Positions 22,934-34,002 of a stretch of DNA of 64,000 nt are shown piece after piece. The DNA is taken from positions 1,270,001-1,334,000 of the forward strand of contig JANUWF010003379.1 in the NCBI GenBank assembly GCA_026120185.1, given 5' to 3'. Numbering within the stretch: position 1 is the stretch's first letter; every line of letters begins with the position of its first letter. This stretch comes from Voacanga thouarsii (lineage: Eukaryota; Streptophyta; Magnoliopsida; Gentianales; Apocynaceae). The translations under genes were made by a program, and so were the position numbers. Under the pieces are notes generated by a model. It did no database searches. It was not told the DNA's origin and was given only the letters and a program-made list of their open reading frames with translations.

Positions 22934-23318
22934 CTTCTTTAACTCTAAGTGTCAGTCAGAATTTAATGAATGGTTGTTGAGAAATAGGACCATTGTTGTA
23001 GGCTATCAGGTTAACTTTGATACATTCTTAAATTATGTGAATGTACCAAATATGTTTGGATCAGTCGGTTAGGAAGAGCTGCTATCTATTTATGAAAAAC
23101 TATACACTGTGTCGGTCTAGGAATTTTACTCGAATTTGAGATAAGGGAGATGCGAGGAAAAAGTGGATGGGTTCATGGTTTAGTGGTATACCTCGCGGGA
23201 AGGCTATGTGAATATGGAGTTTGATCATCGAATGCTAAGCAGAATCTTTGGAGTCAGAGACGATGGAATTCAATTTTTTTAAATGAATAAATTTTCGGAG
23301 GAGTTTGATTTGTTTGCT
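22934..23318 (+). pseudogene. Accessory ORF of element A, C-terminal half
   Basis: This resumes the frame cut at 4034. The first codons (FFNSKCQSEFNEWLL) follow the CCTCG site in the same reading frame, giving direct proof of the insertion. It continues with VGYQVNFDTFLNYVNVPNMF, then a stop, then EFYSNLR and a block ending LSRIFGVRDDG. The last block matches the accessory ORF of element Z (EFYTNM..., then AKILGIRDDRVW), so both probably carry the domain called putative plant transposon protein in domain databases, named from memory. There are at least three stop codons. It is cut at about 23318 by a truncated Athila-like LTR. The function is unknown. Confidence 0.7.
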
Positions 23319-24264
23319 TAAATTTCCATTCCTCGCAAAGTTACACATGAAATTAATTAATGAATCCATATCCTGGTAGATATCAATTAACCTTTAACTA
23401 CTTTGTCCCAACTCTTAACCCCTTTGTCTAAGCAAGTTAATAGAAAGAACTAACCAATTAATCTCGGAATAAGCACAAGTAATTAAACACCAAGAATAAC
23501 AACCAATTAATCAAAAGATCAAATACTCTCAAAATCATGACTATCTAAAATACCATCAAATTACAATAAAATAATTAATACATCATTGTCAAGAAAAAGA
23601 AAACAAAGTAAAAGAAAGCATTCATAGACAAGCCTCATTCTTCTTTCTTTGAAGACCTTCTTGCACAACCTTCCTTGAATTGAAGAATTCCTCCTTTGAT
23701 TGAGTGATTTTTCTGTGACAATCAATGAATTCTCCTATTTTCCCTTGTGTTTTTCATCTATTTATAGGCTTGGGAAGTGCCTAAACTCGTTGGTGTAATG
23801 TTCTTGGCTGAGTAGAAGTAGGAAAGTATTAAAACTCCACAAATTACCAAAAACTGCGTAGAAAAATCACAATCGTGCTTTTTCCTCAGAGTACAGCCGG
23901 CGCCGGTTGTGTTTTGGTTCTCTACTCATTCGCTGATTTTTTTCGAATTCCGCACAATGAAGTCTAGCATGCAGTCGACACAGCCTTGGCTACTAGAGCC
24001 GGTGCCAGTTCCACTATGTTTTGCTCTGTTTTGACAAATTTTTGTCGCCTCGAAGTTTGTGTCAATAGTGCATGGCCGGCGTCGACTCTCTTTTGTTTTG
24101 CGACGTTTTTGCTTTGTTTTACCCCAAAAATCTGTAATAATGAATAAAATACCTTTCCAATGGTAAAATCTCAAATATGAAGGAATATGATTAGTTATTG
24201 AACAAAATATATCACAAAAAGCTTCAAATAACTAGAAAAAATATGACTAATTTAGCCCCTATCA
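23319..24264 (-). mobile_element. Element D: truncated Athila-like LTR (same family as F and I)
   Basis: On the - strand it starts TGATAGGGGCTAAATTAGTCAT at 24264 and matches the first ~950 bases of the LTR at 36637-38114. A TATA box is at about 23758-23767 (- strand). The last ~500 bases and any primer site are missing, so no target duplication is found. Confidence 0.8.
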
Positions 24265-24943
24265 GAATGCTTGTGGAAATTGTGTTGTGATGATTTTATT
24301 AGCTGAATAATGAATAATAGTAGGACTATTCTATGAATCTTTTGATTGCTTTTGCTAAAATGTTAGTATATATTTTGTTTTTGGGAAAAAATCTTATTTT
24401 TTAACCTTGCACAGGCACAGAGGGAGTTTTGGACCCTAATAAGTTTTTCTTCAATCCAATACACTAGTCCAAAAATGCTTTTACAGAAGTTATCTTCTGA
24501 CTTATTTTAACCTATTTTGGAGGTATGTTTTGGAAGTCCAAAATCTGAAATCCCAGTTTAGTTTCTAAAGCACTCCAACATTAGCATCCTTCTATCTACC
24601 ACTTATATGCACATACATAGGGGGAGCGTTATTTTATATGTCCTATCTTTTACACCTCTACATGTACATACTTATATACTTAAGTTTCACATTCTTTTGT
24701 GAGTAATCACTATTTGGCTATTTCCTTGTGAAATCACCCTTATAAGGAAGGAAGGAGGCTCATTGAGCCTTGTTTATGAAACTATGCATAAATTTTTATT
24801 CTAAACTCATCAACACTCTTTAAGTCTTATGATAAGAGATTGTATTTAAATGGATCATAACTTTCACTATCTCTCGATCTCTTATGATTCATACAAGCAT
24901 ATATTGTTCTTCCAATCACAATCTATCAAGTTTGTCGTCACTC
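24265..24943 (+). other. 3' non-coding region of element A
   Basis: No gene is supported. It contains an early purine motif (agggggagcg near 24620) and, close to the 3' LTR, the 'aagtttgtcgtcactcaaaaagggagagat' type of sequence that characterises SIRE-like elements. Confidence 0.6.
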
Positions 24944-24957
24944 AAAAAGGGAGAGAT
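24944..24957 (+). other. Polypurine tract of element A
   Basis: AAAAAGGGAGAGAT directly precedes the TGTTAG start of the 3' LTR. Confidence 0.85.
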
Positions 24958-26242
24958 TGTTAGCCCAAAGGGCATTCTCTTATGTTTTGATTTATGATAA
25001 ACATTGATATGGACTAACATGTTTATTTATATATGATAGGATTTTTGGATATGATATGTTTGACCTCGATTCTTCAAAGTCTTGCAAATAGGATTGTCAA
25101 GCAGCTTATAGTCGATGAAGCTTGAGAAGAATGATCAAAAGAGGTATTCAATCTAAAGAAGTTGCACACCATGAAAATTTTGAAGAATTTAGAGTAGGAA
25201 ATTATGGATAAGGTATCAATTGTATTTCCTATGTCTCTTTACCTCAGTTCAATTTTTTTCATATTGAAGCACATAAAAATGATTTTAAAAAGAGGGTATT
25301 TTCAATTCAGATTTTTCTATAAAAACATGGTTGAGTGATATTGGACGGACCATTGAATCCAAAATTCCTATCTAAGATTCTGTAAGTGTTCAAAATATAC
25401 TGTTGCATTAAGTGGTGCTTTGGACTCACCTTTCAAATGCATAATTTTTATTCTTGTAATCCAAAATTCTGAAAAAGTCCGACAGCGAAAAAATAGTTGT
25501 TACTAGCCATTGGCATCTTGCTTTTTGCCTCTATAAAAGTCTTTTAAACAAGATTTTTTGCAAGGGATTTTGTACTAACACTTTCAGAAACGCTCTAAAA
25601 CTTTTGCAAAATAGGAATCCCTCACCTACACTTTGTTTTAAAATGAGATTTACTGTTCCAAATATAAAAAGGTAAAAAGGCAAAAGGTAAAAGAACTCTA
25701 TGAGCTTTTGTTACATTTTCTCTGTGACTTGTTTTGTATCAAGGTTTGGGAAGTAAAACCAATTGAGGTGAGCCTTGATTGATGTGTGTGAAGATGTTGA
25801 GTGTAAAACCAAGTGTGGTGACTCTCTTGTGTAAGATTGGTGTTGCCTACCACTATTAGTTTGGGAAAAAGGTGTAAGTGGTTATGCTAAAATCCTTAAG
25901 TGGGTACTTAAAGTAGTAGATGTAGATTATTTGAAGATCGAACTACTATACATTTTTGGGTCTATTCTCTTGCATTTAAATATGCACTTTTTTTGATTGA
26001 AAGTTCATTGTTTAATCATATTTAAAAACTCTACATTCCTTCTTGCATTCATTGATTTGATTGAAGGCTTTGATAAAATGAGTAGGGTGTTGTTATCTTA
26101 TCCGCCCATCTTTAATATAATCTTAAATCATATCATTTAGTGCAACTATGAAAGATCTATGGGTGCACATTTAAAACTGCACAGCGAATTAGTTTTCAAA
26201 CACCTATATTTTTTGTCTCCTTCTTACAAATTGTGAAAAGAT
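24958..26242 (+). repeat. 3' LTR of element A (3' end missing)
   Basis: It starts TGTTAGCCCAAAGG and matches 268-1550. It breaks off in 'ttgtgaaaagatt' at a TA microsatellite, so about the last 70 bases seen in the 5' LTR are lost. Confidence 0.85.
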
Positions 26243-26494
26243 TATATATATATATATATATATATATGCACAAACACATACAGACATATATATACAACAC
26301 ATATAAATATATTAATATAAGTATACTACATAAATACATACATATATGTGTGTGTGTGCGTGTGAATATATATACAACACATATAAATATATTAATATAA
26401 GTATACTACATAAATACATATGTGTGTGTGTGTGTGTATGAATATGTGTGTGTTTATATGTATATGTGTATATATATGTGTGTGTATATATGTG

Positions 26495-26531
<37 letters not shown>

Positions 26532-26600
26532 ATATATGTATACACATGTATGTGTATATATGTGTGTGTATATTTGTATGTGTTGTATATATATTTATAT

Positions 26601-26632
<32 letters not shown>

Positions 26633-26640
26633 TGTATGTG
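26243..26640. repeat. Compound TA/TG/CA microsatellite with a ~79-bp tandem duplication
   Basis: TA runs lie at about 26243-26267 and 26500-26526, TG runs near 26346-26362 and 26420-26470, and a CA run at about 26607-26633. A unit containing 'caacacatataaatatatta' is repeated at about 26294 and 26373. Several long open frames here consist only of Tyr/Ile/Cys/Val/His repeats and are not genes. Confidence 0.95.
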
Positions 26641-26884
26641 TTAAGAATATATATGTACAAGTTTTTTTTTCAAATCGATCTATATTTATAAATATTTATT
26701 AAAAATGATGACGTAATTGACAGTATATAGACTTTTAGAATTATATAAATATACAAAATAACTTATTATATTAAATAATTTGTTTTAATAGTAAACTTAT
26801 TATTATTTTTATATTTTTTATAATACTAAAAATTAAAATAGAAATTTACAAATAGTTTAAATAAAAAGAAAATTATATGACCAA
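26641..26884. other. AT-rich stretch without recognisable features
   Basis: Very AT-rich sequence. I see no gene, repeat family or motif that I can name. Confidence 0.6.
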
Positions 26885-27090
26885 ATATCAAGTTTGGCCC
26901 AATGATTGAGTGTCCACATTGCCCTCCTATCGGACCAATTTTCGAATCTTGCTGCTTGAATTGGTCCAATTAATCGCAGTGGCGCATCTAGTGTGGTGGG
27001 TGCGTGTGGACCAATCAATAAAAAGCAGTACGGTATGTAATAGGTGTGGTGCATGCACCGGTTCTGGAAAAATTCTAGAATTTTTATTTT
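26885..27090 (+). mobile_element. Possible tRNA-derived SINE remnant
   Basis: A box-A-like TGGCCCAATGATTGAG at about 26895 is followed, about 45 bases later, by a box-B-like TTTTCGAATC. This order and spacing is typical of tRNA-derived SINEs. A T-rich end follows at about 27077-27095. No flanking duplication is evident, so this is a weak call. Confidence 0.3.
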
Positions 27091-27103
27091 TTTAATTCTT
27101 AAT

Positions 27104-27629
27104 GACTCTTTGGCAAGGAAACGTCATGCTTTCTAGAAAGTTTCCTTGCCAAAAGAGCATTACTCTTTGGCTAGGAAAGTCTCCCTCCAATGACAAAAAT
27201 TTTGTCGTCAATAATGTCTTTTGGTGACAGTTTTCCTCACAAAAAAGTTTATAAATATTTTTATCAATATATTTAATTTGTGAAATAAAATTGGCCCTTT
27301 AGAGACAAATCTTCAGCAATAATTTTTTGTCATGAAAATATAACCATGAGCGACAAAATGACACTTTTGGAGAAAATTTTTTTATTATGACATAATTTTT
27401 CCTAGCGAAAAGTTGGGGCTTTAGTGCTAAAAGGCTCACATTGGCGACAAAACACAATGTTTTGTTGCCTAAATGCTTTGGTGACAGTGTTTCAGGGACG
27501 AACTAGCAACAAAATTTTTTTCCTCACTAAAGAGTTTCAGATAGGAAAAACAAAAGGCCTTAAAAGGCCTTTAGCTAGGAAAATGTTTTATCATAGAAGA
27601 CTATTTTCTTTTTTTTTCCCCTTGTAGTG
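27104..27629 (-). mobile_element. One end of a CACTA-type DNA transposon
   Basis: On the - strand the right edge reads CACTACAAGGGGAAAAAAA at 27629, the terminal inverted repeat of plant CACTA elements. Inside it short motifs repeat in both orientations (ggcaaggaaac, ggctaggaaa, gcgacaaaa, gacaaaattttgtcg), as expected for the subterminal region. I see no matching terminus to the left and no transposase, so it is a fragment or a truncated non-autonomous copy. Confidence 0.6.
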
Positions 27630-27764
27630 TGATGTTTGATACATGATCACTATTTAGGGGAATTCACTTTAGTTGCATGTCTAATCTCTGTTTTCTTACT
27701 TGTATCTTACCTTTTGTGATCTTCTAGACTCTACCTTATGAATTGGGTTGGTGTATTTTTGTTG

Positions 27765-28026
27765 TGCTCCTCATTAGTAGTTAGTTATAATCGGTAGTAG
27801 CTATTACCTAATTTCCCTATTTTAGTTAATTGAACAATGAAATAAAATTAGAAGTTGGGGTAGTTGATATAGTTCTTAGGGATTCTTCGATACTTACTAA
27901 CTAAACTCGATATTACATGATAGGTATACTTGCCCAAATATGTATGTCTGTGAGTTAAATTGATATTTTAAATTAAAATTTGATTGAGTCTTAAACACAT
28001 TTTTTTAGCACACATGCGCACTACCA
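27765..28026 (+). repeat. 5' LTR of element Z (3' part)
   Basis: It matches about 58095-58352 (for example 'gagttaaattgatattttaaattaaaa' at 27953). The stretch 27631-27764 between it and the CACTA terminus has no clear counterpart in the 3' LTR. Confidence 0.7.
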
Positions 28027-28032
28027 AGTTTT

Positions 28033-28050
28033 TGACGCCGTTGTTGGGGA
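28033..28050 (+). other. Primer binding site of element Z (Asp-tRNA type)
   Basis: TGACGCCGTTGTTGGGGA differs by two bases from TGGCGCCGTTGCCGGGGA, the tRNA-Asp primer site typical of Athila-like elements. Confidence 0.85.
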
Positions 28051-28479
28051 TTGGTTATCAATATCTTAAAAATACTTGAGTTTTGTTGATTCAATCTTTA
28101 GTTTAGTTTGTTAATATCTTTTATTTTTTACTTTTCTTAGGTAGTTGACATATTCATTTTCTAGGGAACTTCACTTTCAAATATTTTGCTTTTACAATTT
28201 TTGTTATATTGGTTCTTTTGAATATTTGTTATAAATCTTTACTTTAGCTTTGATTTATTTATTCATTCTTTTATTTTCACTATCCTTGTTTCGTTTAATG
28301 TGAATAGTTAATTTGAATTGTTAGTAGTTGAGTTTTTCTTTGCTTTATTTTGTAGGAAAATTATTCTTGTATATGTATAGAAGAGATTGTGGTAAATAAT
28401 TAGCTTAGTTTGATAATGAGATAGAAATGACTTTTTAATGATTGTGCAGGGAACAAAAACAAAAAGCTTTAAAAGTATT

Positions 28480-29790
28480 TGAAAAACTAGATACTTCAAG
28501 TGAAATTTGTGTAATGATAGAGGTTAATTAAGGTGGTAATGGTAATGGCAATGAGAAGAGAACAATTGGTAATTCTGCTATACCTATTTTTTCGGGTACC
28601 AATTCAAGTATTGTGAGGCCTAAAGTTGATGCTAACAATTTAGAGATCAAATCTAATTTCGTTCAAATGATTTAACAAATGATTCAATTTCATAGATTAC
28701 TAGATGAGGATCCTAATCTCATTTAGTAGCATTTCTAGAGATTTGTGATACTCTTAAGATCAATGGCATATCGGAGGATGCAATAAGACTTGATTATTTC
28801 CATTTTATTTAAGAGACTAAGCAAAGTCATGACTTAAGTCTTTACCGATTGGATCTATCACAACATAGGATTAACTAGCTGAGAAGTTTCTTGTTAAATA
28901 CTTTCCTCCAACTAGGGTAGTCGAATTAAGAAATGACATCTTTTCATTTCGTCAATTAGATGGAGAGACAATTTATGATGCTTGGAAGAGATTTATGGAA
29001 ATGATAAGAAAATGTCTCCAATATAGCTTTGATCTTGGATTACAAATGTTAACTTTCTATAATCGATTGAATTTTTTTCAAAACAAATGGTTGATGATTC
29101 ATCGGGATGTACAACTTCTTCAAAGACACTAGAGAAACTTTTTGAGTTGATGGAACATATTGCTTTAAACAATAATTCATAGGGTATGCAAAGATCAAGA
29201 GCTAAAATACAAGGAATGCATAGTATTGATGCTATTTTAATGGGAGCAAAACTAGAAGCACTTGCAAGAACGTTGGAAAAGACGAATACAAATTCTCAAA
29301 AACAAGTGATGAGTTGCGACTTTTGTGGAGGAAGACATCCTAATCACGAATGCTAAGGAATGGGGATTGAAAATGAAAGACAAGTTGAGAATATGGAGAA
29401 TTTAAGGAATGCAAGACAAGAAAATGCTCCTTTTGGCAACACTTATAACCCTAGTTGGCGCAATCATCCAAATTTTTCTTGGGATAATCAATGATAAAAT
29501 CAAGTGAAATCTCAAGGTGTATAAGCAAACTTTACTCCAAGATCTCAGGCTTTGATGCCGTACCAATGCTCCATTTCTACCACTTCATTAAGCATCACTT
29601 AAGCCATCTTTGGAGGATTTAGTTGCTAAATTAGTTACTTCTACGGACACACATTTTCAAGGAGTTGAAGCGTCAATAAGAAATCAAGAGGCCTCTATCC
29701 ACAATCTTGAGAGTCAAATTAGATAGCTTGCCAAGATGCTTTCTGAAAGGTAACTAGGAACAATGCCAGGAAATATTAAAGGCAATCCAC
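28480..29790 (+). pseudogene. gag: Athila-like gag of element Z (heavily decayed)
   Basis: Pieces of a Gypsy gag can be read in several frames. An early block ends with RLLDEDPNLI. A zinc finger C-X2-C-X3-H-X4-C (CDFCGGRHPNHEC) is intact at 29315-29353, and NTYNPSWRNHPNFSWDNQ and NFTPRSQ follow. These are hallmarks of Athila/Tat gag. Many stop codons interrupt the rest, including one right after the zinc finger. It would form the particle core in an active element. The C-terminus and all of pol are gone: after about 29790 the sequence jumps to non-coding DNA. Confidence 0.8.
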
Positions 29791-31431
29791 ACGATGAACA
29801 TGGAAAGCCTTGATCACCTCTTTATTATGCTTATGCACTTGAATGAATGTTTGGTTTTATTTTGTTTAGTTTTGTTTTGTTATGTCTAGTTTTGATGTGT
29901 TTATATTTTACTTTTAGTTATCTTATGTTAGTTCATTCATCATTGAATTTAATAGCTATATAAAGGCTTTTATTTGCTTTAATTGTGTTCTTCCCTTTAA
30001 TTAATTAAAAAATGTGTGAATATTTTACTTTTTCTAGAAGCACTTGGCGAGGTAGAAGTCATATTCCATGGTGTCGTGGCCTTTAATACATTGAAAAAAT
30101 TTAAAATCCTAAGAGCTAATGGTGTTGTGCAAGTTATGCATCAGCTGAAAAATTAAACATTGTCATTTAGTGAAAAATCATAGTGCCTAAAAATTTAAAA
30201 AATATTGTGGAGATCATTCCCCATAGTGCCGTCCATCAGCTGAATAACTCTAACAACATTATTTTGTTTCAGGATTTCAAAATACTGCACTTCAACATTG
30301 ATGTGCAGGTTAACCTTCATGATGCTGTACAATATTGAATATTAGAAAAATAAAGTAGCCTTCTTCTTGTCATTTTCACCGTTTCTTCAAACCATTCAAT
30401 GGTGTAATCCTCTTTCCCTTCAATCCTTCACCACCGTGTACTCAATCACTTAACTCATTGCTTAAACCTTTCTATACATTCAAATGTCTCGTGAAATTCC
30501 ACCATTTCCACCGATTCAAAACTTTTGATTCTATTTCCCCTTTTCTTCAATTGGCTGCTATCAATCGAGTTTGCCCATTGATTTCCACCCTATTCTATGA
30601 TTCTTTGTGATATAATTCTTGGGAAACACCTCCTCTTCAAGCCTTCAAAGCTGTCTCTTGAAGGAATTCGAGGTAAGGTAATCTTACAACTGGACTTTAA
30701 AGGTACTATAGTCAGTAGAATTAAGCTTGTGAACAAGGATATTTCAGCCATTATTGGGTGAATTCTAACCTTTGCATAGCTTGGTTTACTTTTAGATCTT
30801 AAGTTGTTGAAGTTAAATTGGGGGAATTAGGTGGTGTTGTCTATTTTATGGGGATTAAATTGTTAATGTACTTATTTTAAGCTATTTATGGAAATTGCAC
30901 TTGCTATTCTATTATTCTACTTGAATTGATTTGTATTGAGCTATATCTAAGTTGTAGGTTTGTATTGTGTTTGAGTTGGTTGGTTGCACTAGTTAAAATG
31001 ATTGATTAGTGAAGTTGAGCTGATTTAAATCATATTACATACTGTATTTGAGGAATTGATTAACAAATTATGCTTACTTTTTTCACATTGTTGGAGTTTG
31101 GATTGGATTATATTGATAATTGGTTAGATTTATGTTGAGTTGCTTTGGGTTTGTTGAGTTTTTATTGGATGATTTGTTAAATTGTGATTACAATTGTTGG
31201 TTGATTAATCTGTTGTTATTAAGGATTGGTGTTGTGATTAGGTAGAAGGGTTAATTGGTGTATTAGGTTATGAGTGCTGTTGAAATTGGTGGAGTAAAAG
31301 TGAACTTGTAAGAGGCCATACAGTGAAGGGTGGGAGAGTGAAATCATTCTATATCTTCCCTTTTTTTAGTCTCCATTACTACATTTCTACACTTTCTTTT
31401 CCTTTTCTTTTCATTTCCTATCCTATTCATT
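29791..31431 (+). other. Non-coding spacer of element Z upstream of the accessory ORF
   Basis: This stretch follows the deleted pol. It is T-rich near 29840-29960 and has leader-like sequence before the ORF. A good splice donor (gag|gtaagg at 30669-30677) lies about 760 bases before the ORF start, so an intron in a leader is possible but not shown. No gene is seen. Confidence 0.5.
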
Positions 31432-32164
31432 ATGGCACCCAAACATATTACTATCAAATTACCCTCTAAGAGAAAGAGAGATGAGGTTACATCTTCCTCC
31501 CAACAACCTTCCAATAGTGATAGATTTGTTAGTGAAGAATGTAGAGAATGGTTTGAGAAAAGAGGAAACAAAAGGTTTACTGTTGAAAAGACTTTAAATC
31601 TAGTGTTGGACCATGATCTTAAGATTTTTTCCATGTTTAGAAATGTGGAATGGGGACCTATTCTTGAGATGAAAAATGTTTATTACCCCAATTGAATCAA
31701 GGAGTTTTATACAAACATGGAGGACAAAAGTATCATGTTCTTAGGAATATCGATACCACTGTTAGAGGGATCTTTATCTGCTTGTCCAGAGAGCTTTTGG
31801 CGAAGATCTTGGGTATTCGAGATGACAGAGTCTGGGTTGATAATGACACATACAACAAGAAGGTGGTGTCAGATACTGAGTGGAAGTTTACTGATGTCAG
31901 GACTAAGCTTCATTTAGTCTATCAGAATGCTGGCTAGCCTAAGGTTTTGCATGTGACCAACCTTCCCCCATAGTATAGGTTTGTTGTTTATCTTCCAGGA
32001 TTCAATGTAGCCCCTGGGGCTAAAGGGTTTAATAAGGGGAGGTTGGTGGATATGTATGTGTTGAACAAGTTACTGTATGCACAGACCATTCTCTTAGCCT
32101 CTTTTCTCATCTCTTATATACGCGATGTTGTCTTTTCTAATTATCCTTCAAAAGCATTTACCTT
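31432..32164 (+). pseudogene. Accessory ORF of element Z, first part (domain shared with element A)
   Basis: It starts with ATG 31432, encoding a basic N-terminus (KLPSKRKRDE), then ECREWFEKRGNKRF, and the frame runs to a stop at 31695. The reading continues after a shift at 31692 (for example GIFICLSRELLAKILGIRDD, then VVSDTEWKFTDVRTKLHL), and then after a stop at 31937 to a region with FNVAPGAKGFNKGRLVDMY, LLYAQTILLASFLISYIRDV and finally FTFPL. The last codons are cut by the CCCAC site of element E, and the frame resumes at 40992. I place it in the putative plant transposon protein domain family of Athila-type elements (from memory). The function is unknown. Confidence 0.75.
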
Positions 32165-32169
32165 CCCAC

Positions 32170-33987
32170 TGTTAGAATGTATACCTTCAAACTATGTATC
32201 TAATATAATTTCAAAATAAATAAATAAATAAAATTTTTATTTTCAAAATGTTTGTGTTCTTTATATTAATTTGTTATTGCAAGATTTTATTGGAAACGAC
32301 GTATTGTTTTTAAGTAAATGATCTATATGAATGGAGGTCTTCTATAGTAAGGTATGGATCATGGGTTACCTAAGATATAAACATTTGTTCTTAACTGATT
32401 AATGAGAATAGGAATCTCATTAGGATAAAAGTTATTATACTATGAATTCTAAATAGGAAATGGCCTACTTTTAGCAAGTGAGTATTCTTCTGACTTCATC
32501 GTATAAGCATATTTGGAATACGTAGAACTAGACTTGTAGTAGTGATTTTTCAAAGTACTAAAATAGTAGAAACCTAGACTAATACAGCTACAATGTGGAC
32601 TTATGTCCTACAGCTTGAGTATGGGTTGGTAGTCTAGCGAAATTGGGAGTATATACTTTGATTTATTGTAGGTGAGGTTCTACTATAGGACCAATATACT
32701 TGTATGTCAGATATGTGTGACTAGTTAGTTAAAACAAACTCATACAAGATGATAATCTATATAATCCAGGACCCTGCGAATGTGACTTAGTATTGTACGC
32801 TTTTGGGTAGCTCCTAGAAATAAATGAGTGCATACTGAAAGTCATAGATTATCAGACTAGATATTTAAAGATGGTAGAAATCATTGATAGAGGTGTTAGT
32901 ATATTTTTTCAATCTCAATGATAGGAGTTACATAGAGGGGTATTTTAGTCATAACACCTGTAGGTCAAAGACATTACTATACACAGCATTGTCTTTGGAG
33001 TCAATATTTTCTTATGGTGATAATAAAAAAAATATTTAAAATCCAAAATATAGTTATTTTTATAGTAAGGTATTTTGGTCACTTAGTAGCCAAGGACAAT
33101 ATATCTTTGGTCCTCAAAATAACTCATAAATCCTGATAAATTTTGGGTTAAGGAAATAGTCTTACATGAAGAGGTTTTATTTTATTCAGGCAGCTTGATT
33201 TAATATTGGGTCAGAATAAAATAAAAAGTCTAAAGAGCGAATAAATTAATTGCCTAGTTTAGTGGGTTAATTAATTTTTCAGGATTTGAGCTCAGATTGA
33301 ATAATTAGAATTAACCTCGGTCTGAACTAGGAAAAAGGCTTGTAAAATAATTATGATCCATTTGAGTTAATTAGTTAATTATTATTTATAGCTTTTATTA
33401 GTCCATGATTAAATAAATAATTTAAAATTAATTCAATGGTTTTGACTAGGGATTTAAGGACTAAGCCCAAGCCTGATTAGGTTAGAGCTAACCCTACTGA
33501 CCAGCTAGACTTGTGGAGGTTCAAGATATATAGAGATATACAATTTTAATATCTCGTGTTTTTTTGAATACATTCGAAATAGAGTTTTGGTAGAAGAGTA
33601 GAGTTTTAGAAGTTCTCAAGTAAGCCTTTCTCATTGGTTTTTCTTCAAGAGAAAAACATGATTTTCTTCTGCTCTTGATTCTAGTTGTTTGTTAGCAGTT
33701 GATCAAGAGAGTTAGACCATAGTTTCTTTCCCTGTTACTTTTACTAACAAGATTCAGGCAGTGGTATATTTTGAAATCCAAAAGGATTTGCGTACATGAG
33801 AAGAAGCCGAAGGCTTGCGGGGTTGAACCAAAAGCCAGTGCAAGTGAACCATCAGTCATTCAACCGATATCAGTTCAGCCTAAACAACCCAGTTATTCAC
33901 AAAAATGCAAAGGTATAAAATTTTAAAGCTTCCATTGCGATTTTATATTGTTTTTGTGAATTATGTTTTGCCTTGATCCATCTTTCA
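32170..33987 (+). repeat. 5' LTR of element E
   Basis: It has the same order of blocks as the B LTR, for example 'gtatggatcatgggttacc', 'gtactaaaatagtagaaacc' and 'attttggtcacttagtagcc'. It includes the LTR exon at 33796-33912. Confidence 0.88.
33796..33912 (+). pseudogene. LTR exon of element E (counterpart of the B LTR ORF)
   Basis: The ATG at 33796 opens MRRSRRLAG, matching the RRSRRLAG motif of element B, then an NQKPVQ block. A one-base shift follows. The alternative frame gives the Val/Ser/Gln/Pro-rich remainder ending just before the donor AAAG|GTATA at 33912/33913, in phase 1 as in B. The 3' LTR copy (about 40797-40915) has a mutated start (ACGAGA) but the same donor. Splicing to the AG at 35846-35847 would continue into the gag frame. 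It may be a first exon of the gag transcript (inference). Confidence 0.5.
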
Positions 33988-33989
33988 AG

Positions 33990-34002
33990 TGGTATCAAAG
34001 CC
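33990..34002 (+). other. Primer binding site of element E
   Basis: TGGTATCAAAGCC differs by one base from the Met-tRNA primer site and follows the LTR end CTTTCA. Confidence 0.85.

Noticed and set aside
26312..26702. Several overlapping open frames of Tyr/Ile/Cys/Val/His
   Set aside because: They are translations of TA/TG/CA microsatellites and have no protein-like composition.
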